NCBI GenBank assembly: GCA_016792845.1
Contig: JAEUKH010000031.1
Span: forward strand, 124,001 to 188,000
Direction: 5' to 3'
Length of the DNA: 64,000 nt
DNA from: Myxococcales bacterium
GTDB lineage: Bacteria; Myxococcota_A; Polyangia; Polyangiales; Ga0077539
A program made the translations under genes and the position numbers. The notes beneath the pieces are model-generated. The model searched no databases, was not told where the DNA came from, and saw only the letters and a program-made list of their open reading frames with translations. Of this stretch, positions 8,220 to 17,734 are shown in pieces; the stretch's first letter is position 1, and each line of letters begins with the position of its first letter.

Positions 8220-10292
8220 ATGCTTCGTTCGTTGATTTCTCGTGCCGCCGCACACCCCTTGCGGCGAGAGCTTCTTTCGCTTCTACCCCTGTGCCTGGCG
8301 CTGGTGGCTCTGGGCCTTTGGGCGCCATGGCGCTCGAACTTCGACGTCGACACCCTGACCCATTTCGAGCAGCTCCGGGCCGTGTCTGACACGGGCTCGG
8401 TGGGCTTCGACAACGGGCCGGTGCTCGAGTTCGCGCAGCTGCGGCCCCGATGGTTCATCTCGGCGCAGGGCCGCGCCTGGGGCATCTTGCCTGCGGGATT
8501 CTCGTACCTCTACGCGCTCCCGATGCGGTGGGGCGGGTACCACGGCACGCTCTTCGCGCTCTGGTCGACGCTGGCCGCCGCGTGCGTGCTGCTCTACGCC
8601 CTCGTGCGGCGCCTCACGGGTTCGGGCCCGGCGGCGGTGTTCGCGGCCTACGCCCTGCCCTGCGCGACGAGCGTCAATTTCTGGCTCACCATGACCGCGC
8701 CCTTCGTGCCCGCGGGGGCCCTCGCCTTGGCCGCCGTGGGGGCCGGCGCGCGGGCGCACAAGCGCGGCGTCGCGAGCCCTGAGGCGGTGGGTGACACCCT
8801 GCGGTGGTCGCTCCTCGCGGGGCTCTTCGCGGGGCTGGCGCTGTCGTGTCACCTCGTGATGAGCGTGGCCTTCGGGCTCCTCGGGTTGGCGATGCTGCGG
8901 GCGCCCGACAGCCCCGCGCGGCTCCTGCGGGGCCTCGGGTTCGGCCTCGGCGCGGCGGCGCCGCTCGGCCTCATGGCCTGGGTCAACCACCAACGCTTCA
9001 ACACCTGGAACCCCATCTCCTACGGCCCCTGCAACGTGCACAACTGCGTCGACCCGGCGGCGCCGAACCCCCAGACCGCCGAGGGCTTCTGGGAGTCGCT
9101 GAAGCCCGTCGCGCCCTTCCTGGCGCTCTTCCTGCTGGGGTGTTGGGCGCTGCGTCGGCACCCGCGCGGCCTCGCCGTGGGGGCCTTCTTCGCGGCCTGC
9201 GGGAGCTTCATCCCGCACTCTCAGACCCGAGAGATTCTGTCGCGCTACGCCTGCGCCCTCTTCGGCTTCGTGGTCGACCTCGGCCAGGTCTCGATCGGCT
9301 ACGAGCGCTTCAGCGACGGCCCCGGCAACATGATGGAGGGCTACTGCGTCCGCGCCCTCTTGCAGTGCGCTCCGTGGCTCGTGGTGGCCCTCTTCGCCCG
9401 GGCCGCGGGGCCCCTGCTCGCCCCCGCCCGCGACACCGCCGACGCAAACGACGCAAACGACGCAAACGACGCAAACGAAACGGCCGCGGGGCCTGTCGAA
9501 GACGCGCTCGTCACCCTGGCGTGGGCGGTGGTGTTGGGCGTCCTCGCGGGGTGCACGCTGCGGGCCGACACCGGCGGGGCCTACGTCTTCGGCTGGCCCT
9601 TTCTGAACCTCCGCTACGTCGTGCCTCTCTTGCCATGCGCGGTGCTCCTCGCGGCTTCGGCGATGGCCCGGCTGCCCTGGCACCCGCTGCACCTCGCCGC
9701 GGGCGGGGCCTTCGCGCTCTACCTCGGCCGTCGCTACGGCCTCGTCGACGACGCCGACCTCTGGCGCCGCGAGAGCACCTACTGGTCGACGCTCTTGTCG
9801 TGCGCGGCGAGCTTTGTGTTCACGGGCCTCGCGTGCTCGGCCGAGGCGCCCTTGCAGCGCCGCGCGGCCGCCCATTTCGCCGCGGCGGCCCTCACCCTGA
9901 GCCTCGGGATGAGCGCGGCCATGGTCTTCGGCATCGACCGTCACGCCATGGTGGTGTACCGCGCCGAGCAAGACAGCATCGTGCACGAGGCCGAGCGGTG
10001 CATCGGAGACACGCGCCGCCTCGTCTTGCTCGGGGGCTACGCGCTCGATTACGGGCTCACCCTTCACGCGGGCCGCGACGTGCGCTTCATCAACCTCGGC
10101 ATGGGCGACCGCGACGGGCCCGGGGCCGCGCAGCTCCTTGAGCGCTTCGAGGCGCCCGACCGACCGGCCTATCTCCTCCAAGACACACCCGTCGGGCCGT
10201 GGCATCGGCTCCCCGAGGGGTGGCGCTACAGCACGCGCCTTGAGTGCCCGCGGGTGTGGAGGCTCCATCGCCCTGGGCACACTGCCCGTTGA
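8220..10292 (+). CDS. Polytopic membrane protein, probable GT-C-type glycosyltransferase
   Basis: A 690-residue protein with about a dozen hydrophobic helices, starting at residues 20-37 (LSLLPLCLALVALGLWAPW). After the first helix an acidic loop reads NFDVDTLTHFEQLRAV, resembling the first periplasmic loop of lipid-linked-sugar GT-C enzymes. A soluble segment follows the last helix from about residue 590. A short (GACGCAAAC)x4 repeat at 9441-9476 adds an Asp-Ala-Asn string to a loop. The gene lies 33 bp upstream of the methyltransferase-GT2 fusion, which could supply a polyprenyl-linked sugar donor (inference). No specific substrate can be named, and a plain membrane protein of unknown function remains possible. 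Confidence 0.7.
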   Translation: MLRSLISRAAAHPLRRELLSLLPLCLALVALGLWAPWRSNFDVDTLTHFEQLRAVSDTGSVGFDNGPVLEFAQLRPRWFISAQGRAWGILPAGFSYLYALPMRWGGYHGTLFALWSTLAAACVLLYALVRRLTGSGPAAVFAAYALPCATSVNFWLTMTAPFVPAGALALAAVGAGARAHKRGVASPEAVGDTLRWSLLAGLFAGLALSCHLVMSVAFGLLGLAMLRAPDSPARLLRGLGFGLGAAAPLGLMAWVNHQRFNTWNPISYGPCNVHNCVDPAAPNPQTAEGFWESLKPVAPFLALFLLGCWALRRHPRGLAVGAFFAACGSFIPHSQTREILSRYACALFGFVVDLGQVSIGYERFSDGPGNMMEGYCVRALLQCAPWLVVALFARAAGPLLAPARDTADANDANDANDANETAAGPVEDALVTLAWAVVLGVLAGCTLRADTGGAYVFGWPFLNLRYVVPLLPCAVLLAASAMARLPWHPLHLAAGGAFALYLGRRYGLVDDADLWRRESTYWSTLLSCAASFVFTGLACSAEAPLQRRAAAHFAAAALTLSLGMSAAMVFGIDRHAMVVYRAEQDSIVHEAERCIGDTRRLVLLGGYALDYGLTLHAGRDVRFINLGMGDRDGPGAAQLLERFEAPDRPAYLLQDTPVGPWHRLPEGWRYSTRLECPRVWRLHRPGHTAR

Positions 10293-10325
10293 CGGCGACG
10301 CGGGCTTCGGTGAAACGTCCGCGCC

Positions 10326-11804
10326 ATGACCGAACGAGTGAGCCCTTCTTTTGGGGTGCGTACGCCCCGCCCCGCGGGCCCGGTGGTGCGCGAAGATGCC
10401 GCCTGGCGCCAGTGTTTTGACAGGGCGGCCCACGAAGAGGCGCGGCTCCCTTGGGGGTCGCGCTATCTCCGCAGCGACGTGGCCGAGGCGCTCAAGCGCA
10501 CCATCCCCGTCGACGCGCGGGTGCTCGAGCTCGGCTGCGGGCTCGGCGACACCCTCGCGGCGCTGCCCAACGCCACCCGGCTCGGCATCGACTACACCGC
10601 CGCCGCGGTCGAGCGCGCCCGGCTCCGCAACCCTGCGATCACCGTCGAAGAGGGCGACGCCCTGACGTGGCAGAGCCCTGAGCGCTTCGACGCCATCGTG
10701 TGCGACCGGCTCGTCCACAGCGTGCCCGACATTCAGCAGCTGCTTGAGAACGCGGTCGACCACCTCGCGCCCGGCGGCCGCGTCTTCCTCACTTGCTTCA
10801 ACTACCTCTGGGAGCTCGCCATTCGCGCGAGCGAACAAGCGGGTTTGAAGCTGCCGACGCCGCCCAACAACTGGCTCTCCGAGAGCGACCTCGAGAACCT
10901 CTTCACCCTCGTGGGCCTCGAGGTGGTGAAGTTCGAAGACCGGCTGCTCTTGCCCCTGCCCCTGCCCGGCGTCTCAAGCCTCTTGAACCGCTACGTCGGC
11001 AAGCTCCCCGGCCTCGGCCGCGCCAACCTGTACCGGCTCTACGTGCTGCGTCGCCGCAGCGAGTCGCGGGTGACCAAGGCCTCGCCCTCGGTCTCGGTGG
11101 TGGTGCCCGCGCGGAACGAAGAGGGCAACATCGCCAACATCATCGCGCGCACGCCCAAGCTCGGGGGGCGCACCGAGCTCATCTTTGTCGAGGGCGGGAG
11201 CAAAGACAACACCCGCGCGGCCATCGAGGCGGCCATCGCGAGCTACGACGGGCCGCTCGAAATCTCGCTCTTTCAGCAGACCGGCAAGGGCAAGGGCGAC
11301 GCCGTACGGGTCGGCTTCGGCAACGCCACCGGCGACCTGCTGATGATCCTCGACGCAGACCTCACGGTGCCCCCCGAAGAGCTGCCGAAGTTCTACGACG
11401 TGATGGTCAACGGCATGACCGACTATGTGCACGGCACGCGGCTCGTGTACCCGATGGAGGCCGAGGCCATGCGCTTCCTCAATAAGCTCGGCAACATCGG
11501 GTTTAGCAAGCTCTTCTCGTACCTCTTGAACCAGCCGCTGAAAGACACCCTCTGCGGCACCAAGGTGCTCTGGGCAGAAGACTACGCGCGGCTCGCGGCG
11601 AACCGTCACTACTTCGGCGACTTCGACCCCTTCGGCGATTTCGACCTCATCTTCGGCTCGGCCAAGCTGAACCTGAAGATCCTTGAGATCCCGATTCGGT
11701 ACCGCGACCGCACCTACGGCGAGACCAACATCTCGCGCTTTCGCCACGGGTGGATGCTGCTCCAGATGTCAGCCGTCGCCGCCACCAAGCTCAAGTTCAT
11801 CTGA
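10326..11804 (+). CDS. Bifunctional SAM-methyltransferase / family-2 glycosyltransferase fusion
   Basis: A 492-residue two-domain protein. Residues ~55-200 form a class I methyltransferase: VLELGCGLGDTLAALP is the SAM-binding motif, followed by GIDYT, VEEGDAL and LLENAVDHLAPGGRVFLTCF. From about residue 255 a GT2 domain starts with SVSVVVPARNEEGNIANII, has EGGSKDNT and the DxD-type motif MILDADLTVPPEEL, and ends in the acceptor region typical of polyprenyl-phosphate hexosyl transferases (KDTLCGTKVLW). The GT2 half resembles dolichyl/polyprenyl-phosphate mannosyl- or glucosyl-transferases. It sits 33 bp after the GT-C-like membrane gene, so a lipid-sugar route is likely (inference). Such fusions occur in sugar and natural-product clusters. 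Confidence 0.85.
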   Translation: MTERVSPSFGVRTPRPAGPVVREDAAWRQCFDRAAHEEARLPWGSRYLRSDVAEALKRTIPVDARVLELGCGLGDTLAALPNATRLGIDYTAAAVERARLRNPAITVEEGDALTWQSPERFDAIVCDRLVHSVPDIQQLLENAVDHLAPGGRVFLTCFNYLWELAIRASEQAGLKLPTPPNNWLSESDLENLFTLVGLEVVKFEDRLLLPLPLPGVSSLLNRYVGKLPGLGRANLYRLYVLRRRSESRVTKASPSVSVVVPARNEEGNIANIIARTPKLGGRTELIFVEGGSKDNTRAAIEAAIASYDGPLEISLFQQTGKGKGDAVRVGFGNATGDLLMILDADLTVPPEELPKFYDVMVNGMTDYVHGTRLVYPMEAEAMRFLNKLGNIGFSKLFSYLLNQPLKDTLCGTKVLWAEDYARLAANRHYFGDFDPFGDFDLIFGSAKLNLKILEIPIRYRDRTYGETNISRFRHGWMLLQMSAVAATKLKFI

Positions 11805-11808
11805 GCCC

Positions 11809-12456
11809 TCACTGCGGCACCGCAGGGTCGACCGAGGCCGCGAGGGCCCGACGAAACACCGAGGCCCCTTCGGGCGGACGCCCCACCACGTCGGCCTCTG
11901 CCACCAACATCGCCAACGCGCGACAGAGCACCGCGGCCTCGCGGGCCTCAGCCCCCGCGCTCGCGTCACGCCACTGCCGCGCCGCCGCGAGGGCCTCGGC
12001 GAAGCGCGACGCTCGGCTGAGGAGCGTCACATACACCCGCTGCTCCCCCCCATCGCGCGCGCGATGCGCGAGCCGCGCCCGCGCCGCCTCGGCGCCGCCC
12101 ACCGCGACGAGGGCCTCGCACCACCGCGCGACCGCCGCGCTGTCTCCGAGCGCCCGCTCTGACACGGCTTCGAGCACCGCCCGCGCCTCGTCGCGCCGCC
12201 CCCGCGCCGCCAGCGCCCGCCCGAGCCCGAGCGAGGCCGCGAGCACCGAAGGGTCGAGCCCGAGCGCGCGACGGTAGTGAGCCTCAGCCTCAAGCGTGCG
12301 CCCCCCCGCGGCGGCCGCGTCGGCCCGCGAGACCCACCCGAGCGCGCTCTCGTGAACCATCGCCGCCATCGCCGCCGTGCCGATCGGCGCCGCAGGTTGC
12401 GCCGCGGCTTGCGCAGCGTACAGGGTCACCCAAAACGCGGCGAGGGAGGCGCGCAC
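11809..12456 (-). CDS. Secreted tetratricopeptide-like protein
   Basis: A 215-residue protein. An N-terminal hydrophobic stretch (LAAFWVTLYAAQAAAQ) looks like a signal peptide with a cleavage site near AQAAAQP. The rest is Ala-rich with TPR-type helical pairs, the clearest being RTLEAEAHYRRALGLDPSVL followed by LGLGRALAARGRRDEARAVL. It probably scaffolds protein contacts in the periplasm, and no partner is indicated. It is convergent with the glycosyltransferase fusion (4-base gap) and divergent from the Cys-rich lipoprotein at 12522. Confidence 0.65.
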   Translation of the reverse strand: MRASLAAFWVTLYAAQAAAQPAAPIGTAAMAAMVHESALGWVSRADAAAAGGRTLEAEAHYRRALGLDPSVLAASLGLGRALAARGRRDEARAVLEAVSERALGDSAAVARWCEALVAVGGAEAARARLAHRARDGGEQRVYVTLLSRASRFAEALAAARQWRDASAGAEAREAAVLCRALAMLVAEADVVGRPPEGASVFRRALAASVDPAVPQ

Positions 12457-12521
12457 AGGCCGCAGCGTAGCACCCGCGGGCGCCCTTCGCGCGGGGGTCG
12501 ATTTCGCGTAGACTCCGGGCC

Positions 12522-13157
12522 GTGACCCGTGTCGTGTCAGCGCGCGCCTTGGCCCTCGGGCTCTTGTGCGGCTGCGCGCGGGTGATCGAGGTCAGCGAGC
12601 TCGACGCCACCATCGGCCAAGAGATCGACGTGTATTTCTCACCCTTCGACGACGCGACGGTGACCGTCGACGCCGGGGCGGCCCACGACGACGACGCGCC
12701 CGCCGGGTGGATGAAGGGCGCCGACGTCAACCCCGCCCGCGACACCGGGGCCCGCGTCGACACCGGGAGCGCCCCGCGCGACAGCGGCAACGGGCCCGCG
12801 GGCTGCGGCGCCATCGGCCGAGACTGCTGCGCGGGGGCGCGGTGCGGCGCCTCGCTCACCTGCGCGGGCAACACCTGCATCGAGGCGCCCCGCTGCGGCG
12901 CCGTGGGGCAGCCCTGCTGTGGCGTCGCGGCGTGCGGGCCGGGGCTCAGCTGCCAGGCCTCGGTGTGCCGCGCCGACCGCACCTGCGGGGCCTCGGGGCA
13001 GGGCTGCTGTACGGCGGTGCCGCCCTGTCTGTCGGCACTGACGTGTGTGTCGGGGCGCTGCATTCCCTGTGGTAACGTGGGTCAGGCGTGTTGTACGGGG
13101 AGTTCGGCGTGCAACGCGCCCAACCTGACCTGCGGAGCCGGCTGGTGCAGATTCTAA
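12522..13157 (+). CDS. Cys-rich repeat lipoprotein
   Basis: A 211-residue protein starting at GTG 12522. A short lipoprotein signal ends in the lipobox LLCGC. An Asp/Thr/Gly-rich spacer follows, containing RDTGARVDTG, and then four copies of a Cys-rich module of the form CGxxGQxCCxxxxCxxxLxCxxxxC (the first is CGAIGRDCCAGARCGASLTC). Similar modules are common in surface lipoproteins of large myxobacteria (family knowledge). No catalytic residues are evident. Its stop overlaps the start of the M66-like protease gene by 13 bases, so the two are probably co-translated. Confidence 0.8.
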   Translation: MTRVVSARALALGLLCGCARVIEVSELDATIGQEIDVYFSPFDDATVTVDAGAAHDDDAPAGWMKGADVNPARDTGARVDTGSAPRDSGNGPAGCGAIGRDCCAGARCGASLTCAGNTCIEAPRCGAVGQPCCGVAACGPGLSCQASVCRADRTCGASGQGCCTAVPPCLSALTCVSGRCIPCGNVGQACCTGSSACNAPNLTCGAGWCRF

Positions 13158-14731
13158 CTTCGCGCACGATCTCTTGGGTGACAGCCACGCTCGCCGTGGC
13201 GGTCGGTTGCTCGAACACGGCCGCGCCCAGCGTCGCGGGCGATGCGGGCTCGGCCGACCTCGGGGCGCCGCTCGACACCGGGCCCGCGCTCCGCCCCATC
13301 AACACCGACGCGGGACAGTTTGAGCAGCCCTTGGTTCAGGGCCTTCGGGCCACCGGGGTGGCGCTCTTTCAGTCGGTGAAGGTCACCCTCTCTGACGCCA
13401 ACGGCACCGTGGCCCTCGAAGACCGCAGCGCGCCGGTGGTGGCCAACCGCACGACGGTGGTGCGGGTCTACGTGGCCCCCGAGGCCGGGTGGGTGCCGCA
13501 GTCGGTGACCGCACAGATCATCTTGCGAAACGAGGGCGAGGCCCCCTTCAACCTCGCCCTCACGCGCTATGTGAGCACCGCGTCGAGCGACGCGAACCCC
13601 ACGTCGGTGTTTACCTTTGATGTGCCGCGCGAGCGGGTGCGAATTGGTACACGGCTCGCGGTGCAGCTCCTCGCGCCCACGGGCCGCGCCGCCCCCGAGG
13701 GGCGCGACAACCCCGCGCGTCTGCCCGCCGACGGCGGCACCCTCGACCTCGATGTTCAGCCCAACCCCGGCACGCTGCGGGTGACGCTGGTGCCGTACAT
13801 CTACAACACCGACACGAGCGGTCGGCTGCCCGACACGAGCGACCTTCAGCTCCAGCGGTACCGCGGCATCTTGACGGCGATGTACCCCATCGAAGACGTG
13901 ACCTTCACGGTGCACGCGCCGCTCACCTGGGCGCGGCCGCTCCTCAGCAACGGCAGCTTCGACTTCACGACGATGCTCAACGAGCTTCGCAACGTGCGCC
14001 GCACCGACGGCGCCGACGACGACGTGTACTACTACGGCCTCGTGCGCCCCTCTGACGAGTTTCAGAGCTACTGCCGCCGCGGGTGCGTGCTCGGGCAGGG
14101 CTTTGTCTCGGGCCAAGACGACGTCTCGCGGCGCGTGGCGGGGGGCTTGGGCTTCCCGGGCGAGAGCAGCGCGGGCACCCTCGCCCATGAGTTGGGGCAC
14201 CTCCACGGGCGCCTCCACGCGCCGTGCGGGGCCACCGGCACCGACTTCGCCTACCCCCACGAGAACGGCGCGCTCGGGGTGTGGGGCTACGACGCGCGGC
14301 GGCGCTTCTTCTTCCCGCCGGGCCTCTTCGACTTCATGAGCTACTGCTCCCCCGAGTGGATCAGCGACTACAACTACCGCGCGATCTACGAGCGGGTCAC
14401 GAGCGTCAACATGCCCACGGCGCAGCGCATCGTGCGCCCCGATGCGGTGACCGAGACCCGCAGCGCGCGGCTCCTCCGTTGGGGCGACGGGCCGCTCCGG
14501 CTCGACCCCTCGCCGCTCACCTTGGGGCGCGACGAGGCGCTCTCGGGCGAGCGCCGCGGCCTCCGCTGGCTCGACCTCTCGGGGGCCGAAATCGGGCGCG
14601 GCGAGGCCGTCGTCGAGCGCCTCGGCGAAGAGGGCTCGGCCCAGGCGGTGCTGCCGACGATCCCGACCGAGGCGCGCGGGCTCGCGCTCGACGCGGGCCC
14701 TTGGGGCCCTGCGCAGACGCTGCGTTTCTGA
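13145..14731 (+). CDS. M66-like zinc metalloprotease lipoprotein
   Basis: A 528-residue protein from GTG 13145. The frame remains open to 13088, but the lipoprotein signal (TATLAVAVGC, modified Cys at residue 22) fits the later start. A spacer rich in Asp and Gly precedes a beta-rich domain. The catalytic zinc motif HELGHLHGRLH begins at residue 348 and fits the metzincin pattern HExxHxxGxxH. It is followed by APCG and the Met-turn region LFDFMSYCSPEW. The arrangement resembles M66/StcE-type metalloproteases, some of which cleave glycoproteins (family knowledge). The substrate here is unknown. The gene overlaps the preceding Cys-rich lipoprotein gene by 13 bases, suggesting a paired surface complex. 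Confidence 0.82.
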   Translation: MQILTSRTISWVTATLAVAVGCSNTAAPSVAGDAGSADLGAPLDTGPALRPINTDAGQFEQPLVQGLRATGVALFQSVKVTLSDANGTVALEDRSAPVVANRTTVVRVYVAPEAGWVPQSVTAQIILRNEGEAPFNLALTRYVSTASSDANPTSVFTFDVPRERVRIGTRLAVQLLAPTGRAAPEGRDNPARLPADGGTLDLDVQPNPGTLRVTLVPYIYNTDTSGRLPDTSDLQLQRYRGILTAMYPIEDVTFTVHAPLTWARPLLSNGSFDFTTMLNELRNVRRTDGADDDVYYYGLVRPSDEFQSYCRRGCVLGQGFVSGQDDVSRRVAGGLGFPGESSAGTLAHELGHLHGRLHAPCGATGTDFAYPHENGALGVWGYDARRRFFFPPGLFDFMSYCSPEWISDYNYRAIYERVTSVNMPTAQRIVRPDAVTETRSARLLRWGDGPLRLDPSPLTLGRDEALSGERRGLRWLDLSGAEIGRGEAVVERLGEEGSAQAVLPTIPTEARGLALDAGPWGPAQTLRF

Positions 14732-14798
14732 GCGCGGCGGGGGCTCGCGGCGGGGCTTGACGGGGGCGCACCGAGGGCGCAAGCGTGTGACCCCTGCG

Positions 14799-16946
14799 AT
14801 GACAGACTTTGAGCTAGTGACCGAGTATCAGCCCCGCGGGCATCAACCTCAGGCCATCGCGCGGCTGGTCGAGGGCCTCGGGGCGGCGCGCAAGCACCAG
14901 ACCCTGCTCGGGGTGACGGGCTCGGGCAAGACCTTCACCTGCGCCTCGGTGATCGCGGCGACCAACCGACCGGCGCTCTTGCTCGCGCCGAACAAGACCC
15001 TCGCGGCGCAGCTCTATGGCGAGATGAAGTCGCTCTTCCCGAAGAACGCGGTCGAGTACTTTGTCTCGTATTACGACTATTATCAGCCTGAGGCGTACAT
15101 CCCCGCGAGCGACACGTTTATCGAGAAAGACGCGCTGATCAACGAGGCGATTGATCGCATGCGGCACTCGGCCACGCGCTCGCTGCTCTCGCGTCGCGAC
15201 GTCATCATCGTGGCGAGCGTGTCATGCATCTACGGCATCGGCGACCGCGAGTCGTACCAGGGCATGACCGCCGAGCTCGGGGTCGACGACGAGCTGCCCC
15301 GCGACGCGCTCCTGCGGCGCCTCGTCGAGATGCAGTACGAGCGCAGCGACGGCGATTTTCACCGCGGCACCTTCCGCGTGCGCGGCGACGTGATCGAGGT
15401 CTTCCCTTCGTATGAAGAGAATGTGGCGCTGCGCATCGCCTTCTTCGGTGACGTGATCGACGACCTCGCCGAGATCGACCCGCTCCGCGGCAAGGTGCAA
15501 AAGAAGCTCAAGCACACCACCATCTACCCGAACTCGCACTATGTGACGCCGAAGCAGAAGCTCGGCAAGGCGATCCGGTCGATCCGCGATGAGCTCGGGG
15601 CGCGGCTCCGCGAGCTCGAATCGATCGGCAAGCTCATCGAGCGCGAGCGCCTCGAACAGCGCACCCTCTACGACCTCGAGATGCTCGAACAGGTAGGCTT
15701 CTGCCACGGCATCGAGAACTACTCGCGCCACCTCTCGGGCCGCGGCCCGGGCGACCCGCCGCCCACCTTGCTCGATTACTTCCCCAAAGAGTATCTGGTG
15801 TTGATTGATGAGAGCCACCAGACCGTGCCGCAGGTCGGCGCGATGTACCGCGGCGACCGCGCGCGCAAAGAGACGCTGGTTGAGTTCGGCTTCCGTCTGC
15901 CGAGCGCGCTCGACAACCGCCCGCTCAAGTTTGATGAGTTCGAGCAGCGCGTCGGCCAGGTGATCTACGTGTCGGCCACGCCGGGCGATTACGAGCTCAA
16001 GCAGAGCGACGGCGAGTTCGTCGAGCAGATCATCCGCCCCACCGGGCTCATCGACCCCGAGATCGAGGTGCGCCCCGTCGGCAACCAGGTCGACGACCTC
16101 CTGGGCGAGGTGCGCAAGCGCGTCGAACGCGACCAGCGCGTGCTCGTCACCACCCTCACCAAGCGGATGGCCGAAGACCTCACCGAGTACTACCTCGACC
16201 TCGGGGTGAAGGTGCGCTACCTCCACTCTGACATCGACACCCTCGAACGTGTTGAAATCCTTCGAGATCTTCGGCGCGGCGAGTTTGACGTGCTGGTGGG
16301 CATCAACCTCTTGCGTGAGGGCCTCGACCTGCCCGAGGTCTCGCTGGTGGCCATCTTAGACGCCGACAAAGAGGGCTTTCTGCGCTCGCCCCGGTCGCTC
16401 ATTCAGACCATCGGCCGCGCGGCCCGCAACGTCGAAGGTCGGGTGATCATGTACGGCGACCGGGTCACCGTCGCGATGCAGAACGCCATCGACGAGACCT
16501 ACCGTCGGCGCGAGCTCCAGATGGCCTACAACACCGAGCACGGCATCACCCCGGCCTCGGTGCGGCGCGCCATCACCGACATCAACCCCGCCAGCGGCGC
16601 GAGCGATTACGTCACCGTCTCGGCCCGCAAGCGCGAAGAGCTCGAGAAGGCCGCGCCCCACGGAGAGGCCGACCGGCTCCAGTACATCGAGACCCTGAGG
16701 GGCGAGATGCTCGAAGCCGCCGAGGGCCTCGACTTCGAGAAGGCCGCGGCCCTGCGCGATCAGATCAGGATCCTCGAGAGCTCGACGGCGAGCACCGTCA
16801 ACACCCAGTCGGCCCCCGCGCGGCGCCCCCCGCGAGACGACGAGAAGCCTGAGAAGCCCGGGCTCCCGGTGCGCAAGGCCGACGCCAAGGCCGACCCCAA
16901 GAGCCGCTTCACCAAGGCCGGGCAGCGCTTCAAGGGCCGCGGATAG
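14799..16946 (+). CDS. uvrB: UvrABC excision nuclease subunit B
   Basis: A 715-residue protein, normal UvrB length. Start at ATG 14799 (MTDFELVTEYQPRGHQPQAI); the in-frame ATG at 14757 adds only an Arg-rich tail. Walker A is GVTGSGKTFT. The DNA-inserting beta-hairpin region reads SYYDYYQPEAYIP. Helicase motif II is the block LVLIDESHQTVPQVG, followed by SATPGDYEL and the motif V/VI region GINLLREGLDLPEVSLV with QTIGRAARN. The C-terminal UVR motif is at LRGEMLEAAEGLDFEKAAALR, followed by a Lys-rich tail. It loads on damaged DNA with UvrA and recruits UvrC in nucleotide excision repair. It is the last ordinary gene before the atypical segment, whose left edge lies just after its stop. Confidence 0.97.
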   Translation: MTDFELVTEYQPRGHQPQAIARLVEGLGAARKHQTLLGVTGSGKTFTCASVIAATNRPALLLAPNKTLAAQLYGEMKSLFPKNAVEYFVSYYDYYQPEAYIPASDTFIEKDALINEAIDRMRHSATRSLLSRRDVIIVASVSCIYGIGDRESYQGMTAELGVDDELPRDALLRRLVEMQYERSDGDFHRGTFRVRGDVIEVFPSYEENVALRIAFFGDVIDDLAEIDPLRGKVQKKLKHTTIYPNSHYVTPKQKLGKAIRSIRDELGARLRELESIGKLIERERLEQRTLYDLEMLEQVGFCHGIENYSRHLSGRGPGDPPPTLLDYFPKEYLVLIDESHQTVPQVGAMYRGDRARKETLVEFGFRLPSALDNRPLKFDEFEQRVGQVIYVSATPGDYELKQSDGEFVEQIIRPTGLIDPEIEVRPVGNQVDDLLGEVRKRVERDQRVLVTTLTKRMAEDLTEYYLDLGVKVRYLHSDIDTLERVEILRDLRRGEFDVLVGINLLREGLDLPEVSLVAILDADKEGFLRSPRSLIQTIGRAARNVEGRVIMYGDRVTVAMQNAIDETYRRRELQMAYNTEHGITPASVRRAITDINPASGASDYVTVSARKREELEKAAPHGEADRLQYIETLRGEMLEAAEGLDFEKAAALRDQIRILESSTASTVNTQSAPARRPPRDDEKPEKPGLPVRKADAKADPKSRFTKAGQRFKGRG

Positions 16947-16974
16947 GCCGCGTCCGCCAATGCGGTGGCGTCGG

Positions 16975-17340
16975 CGGATGGGTGCTCAGGGCCCCAAGAC
17001 CGAAGCCGCCCCATTCGATCGAGCACGCATGCGGCGCCGATGCCGACCTGAATGTCGGCCACGTCCGGCATGAATGCAGACATCGAAAACGGGGGTGCGG
17101 CTCGGCATCGGGGTGCCCAGTGTGATGAACCTCTGCCCGTGGCGCACAGGTGTGAAACCCTCTCCCTGACAAACGCCGCGACCCAACGCACACGAAGACA
17201 TCGCCCGGAACGTCCGCGCGGTCAGCGGTGGTGCCGTCGCCCGCGACGAGGTCCGGCGGCGGTGCGTGATCGGGGAGCATGCCTGAGTGCTGCCCGACTC
17301 CAAGATCCGCGGTCACAGACCGGCACATCCCCCCAGAAGG
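16975..17340 (-). pseudogene. Relic of an RCC1-repeat (beta-propeller) gene
   Basis: Minus-strand translation gives blocks that match the RCC1 repeat pattern (V-x2-I-x2-G-x2-H-x-CAL-x3-G-x-V-x2-WG), but they lie in different frames. VADIQVGIGAACVLDRMG followed by RLRSWG is in one frame (about 16980-17060). LSGRGFHTCAPRAEVHHTG (about 17110-17180) and VAGDGTTADRADVPG are in another. No single frame covers them and stops intervene, so this is a decayed fragment. RCC1-repeat surface proteins are common in myxobacteria. The call rests on pattern recognition only. Confidence 0.45.
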
Positions 17341-17734
17341 AGGGGCGCAACGCGTCGCCAGCGGGCAATCTTCATGTCAACGCCGGTACGGCGCGGTGGC
17401 AGCGAAATCAGACAGGCTCATCTCACCACCGTGAGCCATGACCCGCTCTTCGGCTACCGAAAGAACGCGTGAGACGACCCGGAGCCCCTCGTATCAATCG
17501 AGCGTAACGATCTCTTCGAATGTGGTCGAGGATCTGGAAACGAGGGGGAGCGTGAGACGATGAACGGCCGAAAGGCCGCAGGATCGTGCCGTCGGTGTTG
17601 ACTTCGAGCCGGGTCGACGGCTCCTTGACCCAGGCTTCGATCGCCCCCAAGGCGAGCCCGCTGCGCGGCGAGGAATCAACGAGGATCCGCTGGACGCGGA
17701 CGCGCGCAGACCGGGCCAAGGACTCACGCTGTCG
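17341..17734. other. Non-coding or unidentified stretch in the atypical segment
   Basis: Nothing recognisable was found on either strand. A minus-strand open stretch (down to 17423) includes GLALGAIEAWVKEPSTRLEV, which reads like protein, but it has no good start or known domain. It may be the 3' remnant of another gene broken by the adjacent IS3-type relic. Confidence 0.4.

Noticed and set aside
8283..10838. 851-codon minus-strand frame
   Set aside because: Opposite the membrane protein and the fusion gene; Arg/His/Gly/Pro-rich shadow.
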